NCBI RefSeq assembly: GCF_003337555.1
Contig: NZ_QPJK01000005.1
Span: 124,001 to 188,000 of the forward strand
Length of the DNA stretch: 64,000 bases
Reading direction: 5' to 3'
Source: Pseudorhodoferax soli
GTDB taxonomy: Bacteria > Pseudomonadota > Gammaproteobacteria > Burkholderiales > Burkholderiaceae_C
Below the pieces are notes generated by a model that was given only the letters and a program-made list of their open reading frames with translations, was not told where the DNA came from and did not search any database. Every line of letters starts with the position of its first letter. Position 1 is the stretch's first letter. Below, in pieces: positions 8,178 through 15,431 of this stretch. The translations under genes and the position numbers were made by a program.

Positions 8178-8684
8178 ATGCTGCTGCGAATGTTGGACCA
8201 GTCACCGCGTACGGTGCTGGCCCTGGTGAGTCTGTTCTGTATCGCCTTGCTGGCCTTTGGCCTGTACCTGCAGCATGGCGTGGGCCTGGAGCCCTGTCCC
8301 ATGTGCATCGTGCAACGCTACGCGCTCGTGCTCGTGGCCGTCGTGGCGGGGCTCACCGCCATGCTGCGGTCGCGCGGTGCCCACCTGGCCGGCGGCATGC
8401 TGACCTTGCTGATTGCCGGTTTCGGCGCTTTCGTCGCGGCGCGGCAGAGCTGGCTGCAGTGGTACCCGCCGGAGATCGCAAGCTGCGGTCGCGACTTCTA
8501 CGGCATGATCGAAACCTTCCCGCTCAAGCGCGCCGTGCCCATGATCTTCGCCGGCGGCGGCGATTGCGCGGCGATCGATTGGACCTTCCTCGGCGGCTCC
8601 ATCGCCAACTGGTCTTTCCTGTGCTTCGTCGGCATCGGCCTTGCGATGCTGGCGCTTCTGTGGCGCCGCAGCGCGGCCCGCTGA
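8178..8684 (+). CDS. dsbB: Disulfide bond formation protein DsbB
   Basis: A 168-residue inner-membrane protein that reoxidises periplasmic DsbA and passes electrons to quinone. Four hydrophobic segments are visible, with the two conserved cysteine pairs: Cys40/Cys43 in EPCPMCIVQRY and Cys103/Cys130 in the second periplasmic loop. Length and spacing fit DsbB. The start at 8178 (MLLRMLDQSP) suits the family better than the in-frame ATG at 8121. No dsbA lies in the window. Confidence 0.93.
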   Translation: MLLRMLDQSPRTVLALVSLFCIALLAFGLYLQHGVGLEPCPMCIVQRYALVLVAVVAGLTAMLRSRGAHLAGGMLTLLIAGFGAFVAARQSWLQWYPPEIASCGRDFYGMIETFPLKRAVPMIFAGGGDCAAIDWTFLGGSIANWSFLCFVGIGLAMLALLWRRSAAR

Positions 8685-8806
8685 CCAGCACATCTGTTGC
8701 AAGAAGTGTCGGCGCCGGCCTACAGAGGCTTGTGCCCAAACCTGACCGCAACTCACGGGTCGTGCGCTACCGTAGCCGCATCGATTCAAATGGGGAGTGT
8801 CGGTTC

Positions 8807-9544
8807 ATGTCATCAGCCGCGTTGCATGCTTTCGAAGCGGTACCGCCAGCCAGCCTGGCGAACGACGACGCGCTGTCCCTGGCCAACGAGGCAGCCCGCT
8901 ACGCGGTGCTGCGCCGGATGGGTTCCGCCATCCGGCATCAGATCGCGGGAGCGTTGCAGCCTGTCAGCATGATTGCCTCACTGGTGGAGCGGCGCGTGCA
9001 GGCGCCGGCGCCTAACCTGGAGGCCTTGCGTCGCAACTGCAGCGAGATGAACACGCTGGCCCGCTCTGCCAGCAGCGAAGGCGTGGCCTTGATGGGCTGG
9101 CTGGCGCCGCACGAGGGCGAGCAGGTGGCGCTGAACGAAGGTGTGGCCGACTGCCTGCACCTGTTGACCACCGAGCTGTCGTTCCGCGGTTTCACGGTGC
9201 TGGACGCAACCCAGGCCGAGGACGCGCGCGTCGCGCGCCTGGGCTTGCGCACGCTGGTCCCGGCCTGCCTGATGGCGCTGACCGATGCCACGGACACGCC
9301 CGCCCAGGTGCGCATCGAGGCGGGTGTCGATGGCAAGGTGGTGAACCTGTCGATGTCGCTGCAACCCACGCCCGAAGCGGAAGGTCCGGCCCAGCGCGCC
9401 AAGGCCTACCGGCCGCTGACCTGGTCGGACGTCGAGGCGCTGGCGCGAGCCGAGGGCGTGCGCCTGCAATTGGGCCCGCAGACCGTGCGCTTGCAGTTCG
9501 ACGTGCTGACGGCCGCGCAGGATGCGGACGTGCGTTGGGCCTGA
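8807..9544 (+). CDS. Degenerate histidine-kinase-like (DHp/HPt) protein
   Basis: A 245-residue protein I cannot place in a named family. Residues 37-60 (RRMGSAIRHQIAGALQPVSM) resemble the dimerisation helix of histidine kinases, with His44 as the candidate phospho-site. The region around LRTLVPACLMALTDA sits where the ATP-binding N-box would be but lacks the Asn, and no glycine-rich G-box is seen. It might be an inactive kinase or a ChpT-like phosphotransferase built from a DHp plus a decayed ATPase fold. It faces a NarL-type response-regulator gene, sharing a terminator, and may act on that regulator. Start at 8807, with GGGGAG about 8-13 bp upstream. Confidence 0.65.
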   Translation: MSSAALHAFEAVPPASLANDDALSLANEAARYAVLRRMGSAIRHQIAGALQPVSMIASLVERRVQAPAPNLEALRRNCSEMNTLARSASSEGVALMGWLAPHEGEQVALNEGVADCLHLLTTELSFRGFTVLDATQAEDARVARLGLRTLVPACLMALTDATDTPAQVRIEAGVDGKVVNLSMSLQPTPEAEGPAQRAKAYRPLTWSDVEALARAEGVRLQLGPQTVRLQFDVLTAAQDADVRWA

Positions 9545-9566
9545 TCCCACGGTTTGCCGTGGAATG

Positions 9567-9602
9567 AAAAAGGGGCTCGATGTACGAGCCCCTTTTCTTT
9601 TG
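9567..9602. terminator. Bidirectional intrinsic terminator
   Basis: AAAAGGGGCTCG and CGAGCCCCTTTT form a perfect 12-bp stem around a 5-nt loop, with T-rich flanks on both strands. It lies between the convergent kinase-like gene and the response regulator gene, so it can end both transcripts. Confidence 0.9.
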
Positions 9603-9617
9603 GCTTGATGAAACCGA

Positions 9618-10250
9618 TCAATCGATCAGCTTGTTCTTGAGCGCGTAGTAGGTCAGGTCGCTGTTGGAGCTCAGGTTGAGCTTTTCCATCAACCGCGTGC
9701 GGTACGTACTGACGGTCTTCACGCTCAGCGACAGGGTCTTGGCGATGTCGCCTGCGGTCTCGCCCTTGGCCAGCTTCAGGAACACCTGGAACTCGCGTTC
9801 GGACAACTGCTCGTGCGGCGCCTCATCGCCCTTGCGGTTGATCTGCTGGGCCAGCAGTTCGGCCACCGCAGGGGTGATGTAGCGCCGCCCCATGGCGACG
9901 GTGCGGATCGCGTTCACGATCTCCATCGGGTCGCATTCCTTGTTGAGGTAGCCGCTGGCGCCCTGGCGGATCAGGTTCATGGCGTAGTGCTCCTCCGGAT
10001 AGCCCGAGAGGATGAGGATGCCGAGATCCGGCGCCTTGGCGCGGATCATGGCGAGCACGTCGATGCCGGTTTGTCCGGGCATGGAAAGGTCCATCAGCAG
10101 CACATCCATCTCTGTGTTGCGGACCAGGTCGATGGCTTCGCGACCGCTGGCAGCTTCGCCGACCACGCGGAGATCCACGTGGTCCGAGAAGAACTGCCGC
10201 AGACCTGAACGCACGATGGCGTGGTCATCCACGATGCCGACTTTGATCAT
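9618..10250 (-). CDS. NarL/FixJ-type response regulator
   Basis: A 210-residue regulator: receiver domain (residues 1-120, acidic Asp8/Asp9, phospho-acceptor Asp54 in LLMDLSMPG) and a C-terminal LuxR-type helix-turn-helix (LSEREFQVFLKLAKGETAGD, then LSLSVKTVSTYRTRLMEKL). It resembles UvrY/GacA-like regulators of Burkholderiales. No ordinary sensor kinase lies beside it; the only candidate partner is the kinase-like protein encoded convergently. Its 5' leader contains a long inverted repeat at 10299-10334. Start at the ATG at 10250; a longer upstream frame has no receiver-like sequence. Confidence 0.92.
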   Translation of the reverse strand: MIKVGIVDDHAIVRSGLRQFFSDHVDLRVVGEAASGREAIDLVRNTEMDVLLMDLSMPGQTGIDVLAMIRAKAPDLGILILSGYPEEHYAMNLIRQGASGYLNKECDPMEIVNAIRTVAMGRRYITPAVAELLAQQINRKGDEAPHEQLSEREFQVFLKLAKGETAGDIAKTLSLSVKTVSTYRTRLMEKLNLSSNSDLTYYALKNKLID

Positions 10251-10298
10251 CTGGCTCCTTCCGGTGAAGCGTGTTGTTGCTGTGGGGGGAGTTGTACT

Positions 10299-10334
10299 TT
10301 GGCCGCTCTGGAGCGTCTGTAGGACAGCGGCCAA
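10299..10334. promoter_or_regulatory. 9-bp inverted repeat in the response-regulator leader
   Basis: TTGGCCGCT (10299-10307) and AGCGGCCAA (10326-10334) are exact inverted repeats 18 bp apart, 49 bp before the response regulator start. They could be a protein-binding dyad or a stem-loop in the leader RNA. The rest of the 278-bp gap (10251-10528) shows no gene. Confidence 0.4.
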
Positions 10335-10528
10335 ATCAGGCTGCGCGGCTGGCGCGCAATGGAAATGTGGCGACGGCGCCGGCACGTTGGACTGCCGATC
10401 TGTCTGGTGCGGGCACTGGCCGCACCGCCGTCGCCGTGACTGTAGGCGGCGCCCATGGCAGCCACAAGACATCGCGCGGCAGTCCGTCGGACCGGGCGTG
10501 ACATTTGTCGTGTTCGCCTGTTGCGAGC

Positions 10529-11539
10529 TCAACCGGCGCGTGCTTGCCGGCCGATCACGGGATAGGAGGGGTCGGTGTAGCCGGGTGTGGAGGGGTGGCC
10601 GGGCGGCACGAGCCGGTCCACGGTGGCCTCGTCCTCGGCGGTCAGCGCATGGTCCAGGGCGGGCAGGTAGTCCTTCCACTGCGCCAGCGTGCGCGGCCCG
10701 GCGATGACCGAGGAGACTGCGCCGCTGCCCAGCACCCAGGCCGTCGCGAACTGTGCGAGCGTGATGCCACGGCCCTGCACATGGGCCTGCAGCGCCTGCG
10801 CGACCTGCAGCGATTCGTCGCGGAACTCGGTCTCCATCACGCGCTTCTCACCGCGGCCCACGCGGCTGTCAGCGGCCGGCGCGGCGCCTGGCAAGTATTT
10901 GCCCGACAGGATGCCGCGCGCGATCGGGCTGTAGGGCACGACGCCCAGCCCGTATTGGCGGCAAGCCGGCAGGATCTCGACCTCGGGCATGCGGTTGAGC
11001 AGGTTGTAGTAGGGCTGGCAGACCGCGGGGCCAGGCATGTTCAGGCGTTGTGCGAGGTGCGCGGCTTCGGCGATGCGCCAGCCGCGGAAGTTCGACAGCC
11101 CCCAGTAGCGGATCTTGCCGGCGCGCAGCAAGGTGTCGATGGCGCGCAGCGGCTCTTCCAGATCCAGCCCGTCGTAGTCGCGGTGCAGGTAGTAGATGTC
11201 GATGTGGTCGGTGCGCAACCGGCGCAGGCTGTTCTCCACCTCGGTCATCACCCAGTGGCGCGAGTAGTGGCTGTGGTTGGGCGCATCGGCCATCTTGTTG
11301 CCCAGCTTGGTTGCGACGATCCAATGCTGGCGCCGTCCGGCCAGGATCTGGCCCAGCATCTCCTCGGAGGCACCCTGCTTGTAGACGTCGGCCGTGTCGA
11401 GGAAGTTGACGCCATGCTCCTGGGCGTGGGCAACGATGTCGCTGGCCTCTGCCAGCGCTGTCTGGTCGCCGAACATCATCGTGCCGAGGCACAGGGTGGA
11501 AACGCGCAGGGGACTCTTGCCGAGGGGGCGGTAGTGCAT
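10529..11539 (-). CDS. Aldo/keto reductase
   Basis: A 336-residue NADPH-dependent oxidoreductase with the TIM-barrel aldo/keto reductase pattern: GTMMFGDQT at the start, catalytic Asp and Tyr in DTADVYKQGASEE, Lys in VATKLGNKM and His in YYLHRDY. A later segment (VSSVIAGPRTLAQ) fits the cofactor-binding end of the barrel. It reduces aldehydes or ketones; the substrate is unknown. The ATG at 11539 (MHYRPLGKSPLRVS) matches the family N-terminus; the frame continues to 11593 without homologous residues. It is divergent from the glycine-zipper gene. Confidence 0.9.
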   Translation of the reverse strand: MHYRPLGKSPLRVSTLCLGTMMFGDQTALAEASDIVAHAQEHGVNFLDTADVYKQGASEEMLGQILAGRRQHWIVATKLGNKMADAPNHSHYSRHWVMTEVENSLRRLRTDHIDIYYLHRDYDGLDLEEPLRAIDTLLRAGKIRYWGLSNFRGWRIAEAAHLAQRLNMPGPAVCQPYYNLLNRMPEVEILPACRQYGLGVVPYSPIARGILSGKYLPGAAPAADSRVGRGEKRVMETEFRDESLQVAQALQAHVQGRGITLAQFATAWVLGSGAVSSVIAGPRTLAQWKDYLPALDHALTAEDEATVDRLVPPGHPSTPGYTDPSYPVIGRQARAG

Positions 11540-11638
11540 GGGTGCTCCGGTGTCACGCAGGTGGATGGCGCATGCTCGCCGGGCCGTCACCATAATGACG
11601 CTTCCGTCCCCAGCGGGTCTGGCCTTGGAGTTGCCGCG

Positions 11639-12181
11639 ATGAACAAGCGATGGATCCGCATGGTACTGGCGGCCTCGGCCGGGGCGGCTGTGCCCGCCGT
11701 GGCGCAGGAGCAGGCCCTGGTGCTGTCAGCGGTGCCTGTGGTGCAGCAGCGCACCGTCGCGCAGCAGGTGTGCCGCATCGCGCAGGAGGTGGCGCCGCAA
11801 GTTGACACCGGCACCGGCGCGTTGTTGGGCACGGTGGCAGGTGGTGTCGTCGGCAACCGCTTCGGCAGCGGTGAGGGCCGCGCATTGGCGACCTTGTTCG
11901 GTGTCGTGCTGGGTGCCCTGTGGAGCGAGCGCATCGAAGACCGGCCCGTGCCACAGATGCAGCAGGTACGGCATTGCACGCTGCAGGGCGTGATGCAGCC
12001 GCAGGTGGTGGCCTACGACGTGCACTACCAGTACGCCGGCCGGCAATACAGCGTTCAGTTGCCGCAGGACCCCGGGCCGACGCTGTCAGTGCAGGTCACG
12101 CCCAGCAACTCCATGCAGCCCGGGGCGCGGACGCAGCAAACCGCGTCACCAAGCGGTGGCGAAAGCAATTTCGAACATTGA
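11639..12181 (+). CDS. Glycine-zipper envelope protein
   Basis: A 180-residue exported protein: signal peptide MNKRWIRMVLAASAGAAVPA followed by AQEQ, then a glycine-zipper helix pair (GALLGTVAGGVVGNRFG and GRALATLFGVVLGALWS) like the 17-kDa surface antigen/RcnB-like zippers, and a C-terminal region with YDVHYQYAGRQYSVQLP. Such proteins insert into or associate with the outer membrane. Cysteines near CRIAQ and HCTLQ might pair. The function is unknown. Confidence 0.8.
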   Translation: MNKRWIRMVLAASAGAAVPAVAQEQALVLSAVPVVQQRTVAQQVCRIAQEVAPQVDTGTGALLGTVAGGVVGNRFGSGEGRALATLFGVVLGALWSERIEDRPVPQMQQVRHCTLQGVMQPQVVAYDVHYQYAGRQYSVQLPQDPGPTLSVQVTPSNSMQPGARTQQTASPSGGESNFEH

Positions 12182-12189
12182 AACGAACA

Positions 12190-12207
12190 GGCAGCGCAGG
12201 CGCTGCC
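12190..12207. terminator. Hairpin between convergent genes
   Basis: GGCAGCG and CGCTGCC form a perfect 7-bp stem with a CAGG loop, 9 bp after the glycine-zipper stop and 4 bp before the stop of the convergent small Cys-rich gene. It lacks a T-run, so it is at best a weak terminator. Confidence 0.4.
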
Positions 12208-12211
12208 GGGC

Positions 12212-12445
12212 TCAGCGGGCGAGCAGTTCGTCCAGTTCCTTGCACGACGGTGCGCAGACGGCTTGCGACTTGCCGATGACCTTGCGCGTGCCCAATTGGG
12301 AACGCAGGCGGTGCTTGCCGCACAGAAAGCATGACATCGTGGAGCCGCCCATCGATGTACCTGCGGTGAAGGGCGAACCGGAGACCTTGGTCTTGTAGCG
12401 TAGCCCGTCAGCCAAGATTGCGGTTTTCACTTCAGCTTTGGCCAT
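12212..12445 (-). CDS. Small Cys-rich hypothetical protein
   Basis: A 77-residue protein with a CxxC (SCFLCGKHRL) and a later C-x3-C (VCAPSCKEL) pattern, four cysteines that could bind one zinc ion as in small zinc-ribbon proteins. I do not recognise the family. Start at 12445 (MAKAEVKTAILADG). It overlaps the upstream small ORF (12432-12662) by 14 bp, suggesting a two-gene unit. The Cys pattern argues that it is a real gene. Confidence 0.6.
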   Translation of the reverse strand: MAKAEVKTAILADGLRYKTKVSGSPFTAGTSMGGSTMSCFLCGKHRLRSQLGTRKVIGKSQAVCAPSCKELDELLAR

Positions 12446-12662
12446 TGGCGGAACTCTCCCTGGGTGTTTGCATTGCGCGCTGGATCACGGCCCTTGCCTG
12501 CTGCTCGGCCGCCACGGATGCATCCAATGGCGAACGGCACAGGCCAGCGACCTCGTAGAGCGTATTTTCGTACAACTCGGAGGCTGCTGGATGTTCGGCC
12601 AGCAAATCCCGCAGTGCATCGCTCGGTTTCACATCTCGCAACGCCGTTTCCAGGCGCGCCAC
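12432..12662 (-). CDS. Small hypothetical protein
   Basis: A 76-residue, mostly helical and acidic protein (MARLETALRDVKPSDALRDL, then AASELYENTLYEVAGL). I see no known domain. It lies upstream of, and overlaps by 14 bp, the small Cys-rich gene. Support is open frame, codon bias and gene order only. The 164 bp between it and the tRNA terminator hold no recognisable gene. Confidence 0.45.
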   Translation of the reverse strand: MARLETALRDVKPSDALRDLLAEHPAASELYENTLYEVAGLCRSPLDASVAAEQQARAVIQRAMQTPRESSANGQS

Positions 12663-12825
12663 GACGGCCTGGGTACTGCGCAGGATCGACGGCGACGCGG
12701 CTGTGCTCCAGCCGTTCCAGCAGCGCGGCCAGAACGCGGACGGGGGCGAGTTCGGTTAGGGCTGAGGTGTGTGTCTTCATGTCACGGTAGATGGCGCCGC
12801 AGGCCGCCAATGCAAGCGGCAAAGC

Positions 12826-12858
12826 AAAAGGCCCCGCATCTTGCGATACGGGGCCTTG
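12826..12858 (-). terminator. Intrinsic terminator of the tRNA-Asn unit
   Basis: AAGGCCCCG and CGGGGCCTT form a perfect 9-bp stem with a 12-nt loop, followed on the reverse strand by TTGCTTT. It lies 8 bp beyond the 3' end of the second-transcribed tRNA-Asn. Confidence 0.75.
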
Positions 12859-12865
12859 GCTTTTC

Positions 12866-12941
12866 TGGCTCCTCAACCTGGGCTCGAACCAGGGACCTAC
12901 GGATTAACAGTCCGGCGCTCTACCAACTGAGCTATTGAGGA
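12866..12941 (-). tRNA. tRNA-Asn(GTT), copy transcribed second
   Basis: A 76-nt tRNA on the reverse strand with CCA encoded. The acceptor strands TCCTCAA and TTGAGGA pair fully, the D-arm has AGCTCAGTTGGTAGAGC, the anticodon loop is CTGTTAA (anticodon GTT), and the T-arm has GGTTCGAGCC. It is identical to the neighbouring copy 17 bp away, and the pair is probably one transcript. Confidence 0.97.
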
Positions 12942-12958
12942 AAAGATCGGTGAATTTT

Positions 12959-13034
12959 TGGCTCCTCAACCTGGGCTCGAACCAGGGACCTACGGATTAA
13001 CAGTCCGGCGCTCTACCAACTGAGCTATTGAGGA
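12959..13034 (-). tRNA. tRNA-Asn(GTT), copy transcribed first
   Basis: The second 76-nt copy, identical over its full length, with anticodon GTT and encoded CCA. It is nearest the promoter. The tandem arrangement doubles the dose of the only asparagine isoacceptor. Confidence 0.97.
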
Positions 13035-13047
13035 ACGGTAGCCCACG

Positions 13048-13053
13048 ATTATA
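13048..13053 (-). promoter_or_regulatory. TATAAT -10 box of the tRNA-Asn genes
   Basis: The reverse strand has a perfect TATAAT 14 bp before the 5' end of the first tRNA-Asn. No good TTGACA is seen at the expected spacing, so the -35 element is weak or absent. Confidence 0.6.
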
Positions 13054-13079
13054 GCGTCTTTTTTTGGACTCTCCGGTGC

Positions 13080-15206
13080 CTAGAACGCTGCCTGCATCGC
13101 AAGCCGCAAAGTCCTCGGTGTGCCCGTGAACAGGTAGACGTGGCCGAACTGGGTCGGCGATTCCTTGTAGTAGCGGCGGTCGAGCAGGTTCTCGACGCCC
13201 AGCGTCCAATGCGTGTCGGTGCCGCCGAGCTTGGTCGCATAGCGCAACGCGGCATCGAAGCGGGTCCACGATGGCAACTCGATCGACGCATCGGGGAGCA
13301 CCGAGCGGCGTCCTTCGTGCACCACCGTGCCGTCCAGCGCGAGGCCGGGCATGCTGGCAACGGCGTACGACGCCCGGCCGCGCAGCACCAGCTTGGGAAC
13401 GTTGACGGGCCGGGTGCCGTTGAAGGCCGGCGTCTCGGTGCTGCCGCGGCGCTTGGCGTCGAGCACGGTGGCGCCACCGTCCAACCGCCAGGGACCGCCG
13501 CGCCAGCCCAGCGCGCCTTCCAGGCCTTGGTGAACGGCTTCGCCGTCGTAGGCGCCGGTGCACTGGTTGCCGCAGGCGTCGATGTTCGTCATCGGACGGA
13601 CGATGCGGAACCAGGCGAGTTGCCAGTTCCACGCGGCATCTCCGCCCTTGGCGCCGACTTCCTGCTGATGCGACTTGCGCACCGGGAGCACAACGCCCCT
13701 GTTGCGGTACGCCTCCCGGTCTGGCACCTGCACGGACTCGACGCCCTGGCCATAGCTGGCGTAGAGCAAGGGGCCTCCTTCGATTTGGTAGCCCAACGCC
13801 AGCCAGGGCGTTGTGAGGCTGCTGTCGTAGGGAGGCGGCCCCGAGCCGTCGGTCCGCATGCTTGTGCGGTCCAGGTGTGTGTAGCGCAGCCCCAACCAGG
13901 TGGTCCATTGCCGTGACCAGCGGATGGTGTCCTGCAGAGACAACTCCAGCGAGCGCTCGTCGCGGTTGGTGCTGGGGTCGGTCAATGTCGGATCGGGCGA
14001 CGTGATGGCCGAACCGTCCACATTGCCTGTACCCACGTAGTTGTAAGCCTGGTCCTGGAAGCGGTTGCGCACGCGCGAGGAGAGCAGGCCCACCGACACG
14101 TCATGCGCGACGCTGCTCGTCGTGAACTTGCCCTTGAGCTTCACCTGCGCAGCAGTGAGGCGGCGCTGCTCGTTCTCGCTGCGGAAGTCGTACATGTCGT
14201 AGGTGCCGTCGCTGCAATAGCGCGTGTAGTCGCCCTCGGCATCGCAGCCGAACGCGTACGCCAGCCGGTCGTCCGTCTTCAAGCGCTGCTGCCCGATCTG
14301 TGCCGACCAGCGCCAGTCCGCATTCAGCGCCTGCTCGACGCGCAGCGTGCCCGTCAGCGCTCCGAACACCGAAGGCTGCGACCAGGGCTGGTTGTTCAGG
14401 TTCAGGTGCGGGCTGGGCACTGGCGCCAGCCGGTTGCCCAACAGGCTGTAGCCGGCCTGGCTGGGCTGAGACTTGCGGCTCCATTCGACCTCCGCTTCGA
14501 CCAGCGTGTCGCGGCCCACGCGCCAGTCGGCCGCCAGCGCGACCAGGCTGCGACGGCCATCCAGGTCCTCGATGCGCGGGCGCAGCGTCTCGTGCGCCAC
14601 GTTGAAGCGGTAGCCGAACACGCGATCGACGCCGAAGCGGCCGCCCAGGTCGATGGCGCCGAGAACGCCGCCGCGTCCGGAGACTTCCACCGTCGCGCTG
14701 CGCAGGTCGGCCTCGGTCGGCCGCTTGACCACATAGTTGACCAGCCCGCCCGGCGCGCTGGTGCCGGCCTGGATGCCACTGGTGCCCTTGAGGATCTCGA
14801 CGCGCTCCTTGTTGTCCAACGGGATCGAGGTCTCCGCGCTGATCGGCAGTCCCTCGCGGCGGTAGTTGAAGCGGTTGTCCAGCGTGAAGCCGCGGATGCT
14901 CAGATAGTCCCAGTAGCCGGGCGAGTTGTAGGCGTCGGTGACCGAAGCGTCGAAGCTGGTCAGGTCGGCTAACCGGCGGGCGCCGCTGGCCTGCAGCGCT
15001 GCGGCATCGATGACGACGGCGGAAATCGGCAGCTCGCTGAGCGGCTGGTCGCCGAAGCCGGTCACGTCGGCCTGCGGGGCCTGCTTGCTGGCTTCCACGC
15101 TCACCGTGGGCAGCGTGGGAGCGGTGGTTTGCGCACCCGTTGCCGAGGCGAACAGCACCGCCACGGCACCTGCCAGGGCGTGCGGTCTGAAGGAAAAACG
15201 GTTCAT
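13080..15206 (-). CDS. TonB-dependent receptor under TPP riboswitch control (probable thiamine-related uptake)
   Basis: A 708-residue outer-membrane receptor: signal peptide (MNRFSFRPHALAGAVAVLFA), plug domain (ADLTSFDASVTDAYNSPGYW, IRGFTLDNRFNYRREGLPI, VEILKGTSGIQAGTSAPGGL) and a barrel ending in the aromatic C-terminus RLAMQAAF. By sequence alone it would be called a siderophore (FecA/FhuA-type) receptor. The TPP riboswitch in its leader says otherwise: receptors behind THI elements in proteobacteria are predicted to import thiamine or its precursors. I therefore infer thiamine-compound uptake, repressed when TPP is plentiful. Start at 15206; the frame to 15296 lacks signal-peptide features. 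Confidence 0.88.
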   Translation of the reverse strand: MNRFSFRPHALAGAVAVLFASATGAQTTAPTLPTVSVEASKQAPQADVTGFGDQPLSELPISAVVIDAAALQASGARRLADLTSFDASVTDAYNSPGYWDYLSIRGFTLDNRFNYRREGLPISAETSIPLDNKERVEILKGTSGIQAGTSAPGGLVNYVVKRPTEADLRSATVEVSGRGGVLGAIDLGGRFGVDRVFGYRFNVAHETLRPRIEDLDGRRSLVALAADWRVGRDTLVEAEVEWSRKSQPSQAGYSLLGNRLAPVPSPHLNLNNQPWSQPSVFGALTGTLRVEQALNADWRWSAQIGQQRLKTDDRLAYAFGCDAEGDYTRYCSDGTYDMYDFRSENEQRRLTAAQVKLKGKFTTSSVAHDVSVGLLSSRVRNRFQDQAYNYVGTGNVDGSAITSPDPTLTDPSTNRDERSLELSLQDTIRWSRQWTTWLGLRYTHLDRTSMRTDGSGPPPYDSSLTTPWLALGYQIEGGPLLYASYGQGVESVQVPDREAYRNRGVVLPVRKSHQQEVGAKGGDAAWNWQLAWFRIVRPMTNIDACGNQCTGAYDGEAVHQGLEGALGWRGGPWRLDGGATVLDAKRRGSTETPAFNGTRPVNVPKLVLRGRASYAVASMPGLALDGTVVHEGRRSVLPDASIELPSWTRFDAALRYATKLGGTDTHWTLGVENLLDRRYYKESPTQFGHVYLFTGTPRTLRLAMQAAF

Positions 15207-15307
15207 TGCCACAACGCTTTCGACGTCATAGCAGGTCGGCCTGCCGGATCTTCTGACGGCCGTGCGAGATGCCACCGTGGCGGGGGCGCGGCCCAAATCT
15301 GGTCAAT

Positions 15308-15392
15308 GCTTCCCTGCGCGAGGATTACCTCAATCAGGTTCAAAGGGACTTTCTCAGTCACACGCTGCCTTGGCAGCGCACGACACCCCTAG
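15308..15392 (-). promoter_or_regulatory. TPP riboswitch (THI element)
   Basis: The reverse strand carries the conserved aptamer blocks in order: AGGGGTG at the 5' P1/P2 side, CTGAGA in the pyrimidine-sensing arm, CCCTTTGAACCTGAT, GGTAAT and GCGCAGGGAA. A variable arm pairs GCTGCC with GGCAGC. It lies 102 nt before the TonB-receptor start and within 40 bp of the previous gene's stop. Downstream, GCAGG/CCTGC (15231-15244) forms a small hairpin about 25 nt before the start codon that could belong to the expression platform. Confidence 0.95.
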
Positions 15393-15431
15393 CGAGGCGC
15401 CCTTGCGGGCGCGGGCTGGATTCTAGGCCAG

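Noticed and set aside
9542-9570. TGATCC after the kinase-like gene as another sigma site
   Set aside because: No TA-type -10 element occurs 17-18 bp downstream, and it lies between convergent genes next to a terminator.
12212-13034. Prophage or integrative element at the tRNA-Asn genes
   Set aside because: No integrase, no duplicated tRNA 3' end beyond the two complete genes, and no phage genes nearby. The two tRNAs are intact identical copies.
15397-15412. GCGCCC/GGGCGC hairpin as part of the TPP aptamer
   Set aside because: It lies outside the conserved P1 boundary and before the aptamer; it more likely belongs to the 3' end of the binding-protein transcript.
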